From Heterobilharzia americana (Eukaryota; Platyhelminthes; Trematoda; Strigeidida; Schistosomatidae): DNA of 64,000 bases. The stretch spans positions 46,223,491 to 46,287,490 of the forward strand of contig OX104130.1 of assembly GCA_944470555.2 (NCBI GenBank). The letters are read 5' to 3'. A program made the position numbers and the translations under genes. A model generated the notes under the pieces. It searched no databases. It was given only the letters and a program-made list of their open reading frames with translations, and had not been told where the DNA came from. Position 1 is the first letter of the stretch. Each line of letters starts with the position of its first letter. Below, piece after piece: positions 63,145 to 64,000 of this stretch.

Positions 63145-63190
63145 CCAAAATCTTCAGCAAGGTGTTTGAATTTAAATGCTTTCCCGGTAC
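63145..63190 (-). CDS. Exon 1 of traced series (46 nt micro-exon), module 1 start
   Basis: This 46 nt exon is framed by an acceptor after TTTTGTAG and a GTAAAT donor. It reads TGKAFKFKHLAEDFG, the last glycine completed by the next exon. It starts with 2 nt of a codon and ends with 2 nt, which fits exon 2. The support is phase plus similarity: joined to exon 2 it gives GEMKCGFYIIRL, matching GQVVRFHYIISL in exon 8 and GDVINLNTEIRM in exons 12-13. It is too short to be convincing alone. An earlier exon ending in phase 1 is required but was not found. Confidence 0.5.
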
Positions 63191-63729
63191 CTACAAAACA
63201 TAACCTCTAGATTCTTCTCCATCTGTTGCTGTTCATTTGCCAAAACAGTATATATTAAGATGAGCTCTTTCACTCACTGTTTAAAAATGTTAAATTAGGG
63301 CATTCAACTTTCCATGGGGTATATTCCAAAAGACATCTAGTTCTTAATATAATAAATACTGTTTGTAGGCTCAAATAAATCATTCCTAATTCAACATATT
63401 TCTCAATTTGTTTTTTCCTTTTGGTGAGCTTGAACGGTGTAGTAAGATCAGTATTTGCGAAATAAGACAACGTTACTTTACTTCATAAGATTTTTACTAT
63501 TTCCACACAACCTAAATGGGTAAATAATTATCAAGAAGTCTCGATCTGGTCTCTATCTGAATGGTTTTCAGGTTTCAGATAATATTTTGAAGGTCAGAAA
63601 GGAAGTCTGAATTATCAATATAAAAGAAGTTAATATAATAAGACTCAGTCAAGCCAGAGACACATATTTAGGGTAAGGTGAAGAATATTTCCGTATCTGG
63701 TTAATTTAATTCAAATAATATTATTATCA

Positions 63730-64000
63730 TTATTTCCCTTGAGTTCCTAGTGGAACATAGGGCTTCAGTAGCACGTCGCCATTGCACTCTGTTCTCGGCA
63801 GTGTTTTCAACCTAGCTCCACGACTGCCCACAAGCTTTTATTTCTTCCCCACATGGTCTTCTCCATGTCACCCTCGGACGCCCAACTCATCGTTTCCCCT
63901 TTGGGACCCGCTCGAGGGCCTGGCCTGGCGCGTGATGTCCCCAGTCGGCCTACTCAGTGTATGACCAATCCATTCCATCTCAACTTCCTTCCAGTGCATA
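63730..64000 (-). mobile_element. RTE-clade LINE 3' end, continuing beyond the window
   Basis: The minus strand from 64000 down matches the 3' region of the RTE at 29416-29692: CACTGGAAGGAAGTTGAGATGG, a G-H-T-L-S-like tail, CGGGTCCCAAAGGGGAAACG, and CCACTAGGAACTCAAGGG close to the end, with a short ATAATAATAAT tail at about 63716-63738. The body lies outside the window. It is on the same strand as the gene and upstream of exon 1. Confidence 0.8.

Larger units (their letters stand above)
14175..63190 (-). other. Gene span: multi-module extracellular glycoprotein with F5/8C and Asp-box regions (18 exons traced)
   Basis: The span covers 18 exons read from 63190 down to 14175, joined in one frame with matching splice phase at all 17 junctions. 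Total coding length is 3387 nt, about 1129 residues, with no internal stop. Exons 1-14 encode repeated beta-strand-rich modules of an unrecognised type, exons 15-16 one discoidin (F5/8 type C) domain, and exons 17-18 a segment with an Asp-box. Each of exons 3-7, 10-16 and 18 carries N-X-S/T sequons and cysteines are few, so an extracellular or cell-surface location is inferred. No signal peptide, membrane anchor, start codon or secure stop was found, so both ends are missing; the 5' end probably lies beyond 64000. Discoidin domains usually bind glycans, lipids or proteins, so an adhesion or surface role is possible but is only an inference. I cannot name the gene. Confidence 0.82.

Noticed and set aside
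1..64000. CRISPR arrays, operons, bacterial promoters, rRNA
   Set aside because: None seen; the window is eukaryotic and no regularly spaced short repeat was found.

Overview
The window is eukaryotic nuclear DNA from a blood-fluke-like flatworm (Schistosomatidae: Schistosoma or a close relative). It is AT-rich with short exons in long introns, TA and TAA microsatellites, RTE-clade LINE copies, Penelope-like elements (PLEs), and a tRNA-like retroposon carrying the Schistosoma type of hammerhead ribozyme. There is no bacterial-style gene layout, and almost every open frame longer than 60 codons is an exon piece, a retroelement relic or chance.

The main feature is one large gene on the minus strand. 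I traced 18 exons from 63190 down to 14175. They give about 3387 coding nucleotides (about 1129 residues) over 49 kb, with splice phase matching at all 17 junctions. Neither the start nor the end of the protein was found with confidence. The product is an extracellular glycoprotein rich in N-X-S/T sequons. It has (1) a tandem series of diverged beta-sandwich-like modules encoded by exons 1 to 14, (2) one F5/8 type C (discoidin) domain split over exons 15 and 16, and (3) a C-terminal segment with an Asp-box (S-T-D-Y-G-K-K-W) as in sialidase/VPS10 beta-propellers. I do not recognise this combination as a named gene, and it is the best candidate here for something undescribed.

The rest is repeats. 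Positions 1-5840 hold a 95 bp foldback element flanked by a 13 bp direct repeat, two PLE relics facing each other, a piece of RTE and an antisense LINE relic. Positions 7310-12670 hold a hammerhead retroposon, two RTE copies that share an almost identical damaged 426 bp stretch, and tRNA-like repeat relics. From 14 kb onward the repeats lie in introns of the large gene: an antisense-numbered PLE at 15.5-17.0 kb, an inverted hammerhead-retroposon pair at 21.8-22.5 kb, a 2.7 kb RTE copy at 27.0-29.7 kb that ends about 275 bp from an exon, a rearranged PLE at 45.4-47.1 kb and an RTE tail at the right edge. No rRNA, functional tRNA, CRISPR array or prokaryotic regulatory element was seen.

All domain calls are by eye. 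Exon borders come from GT/AG sites, phase and similarity between the protein's own modules, and need RNA evidence.
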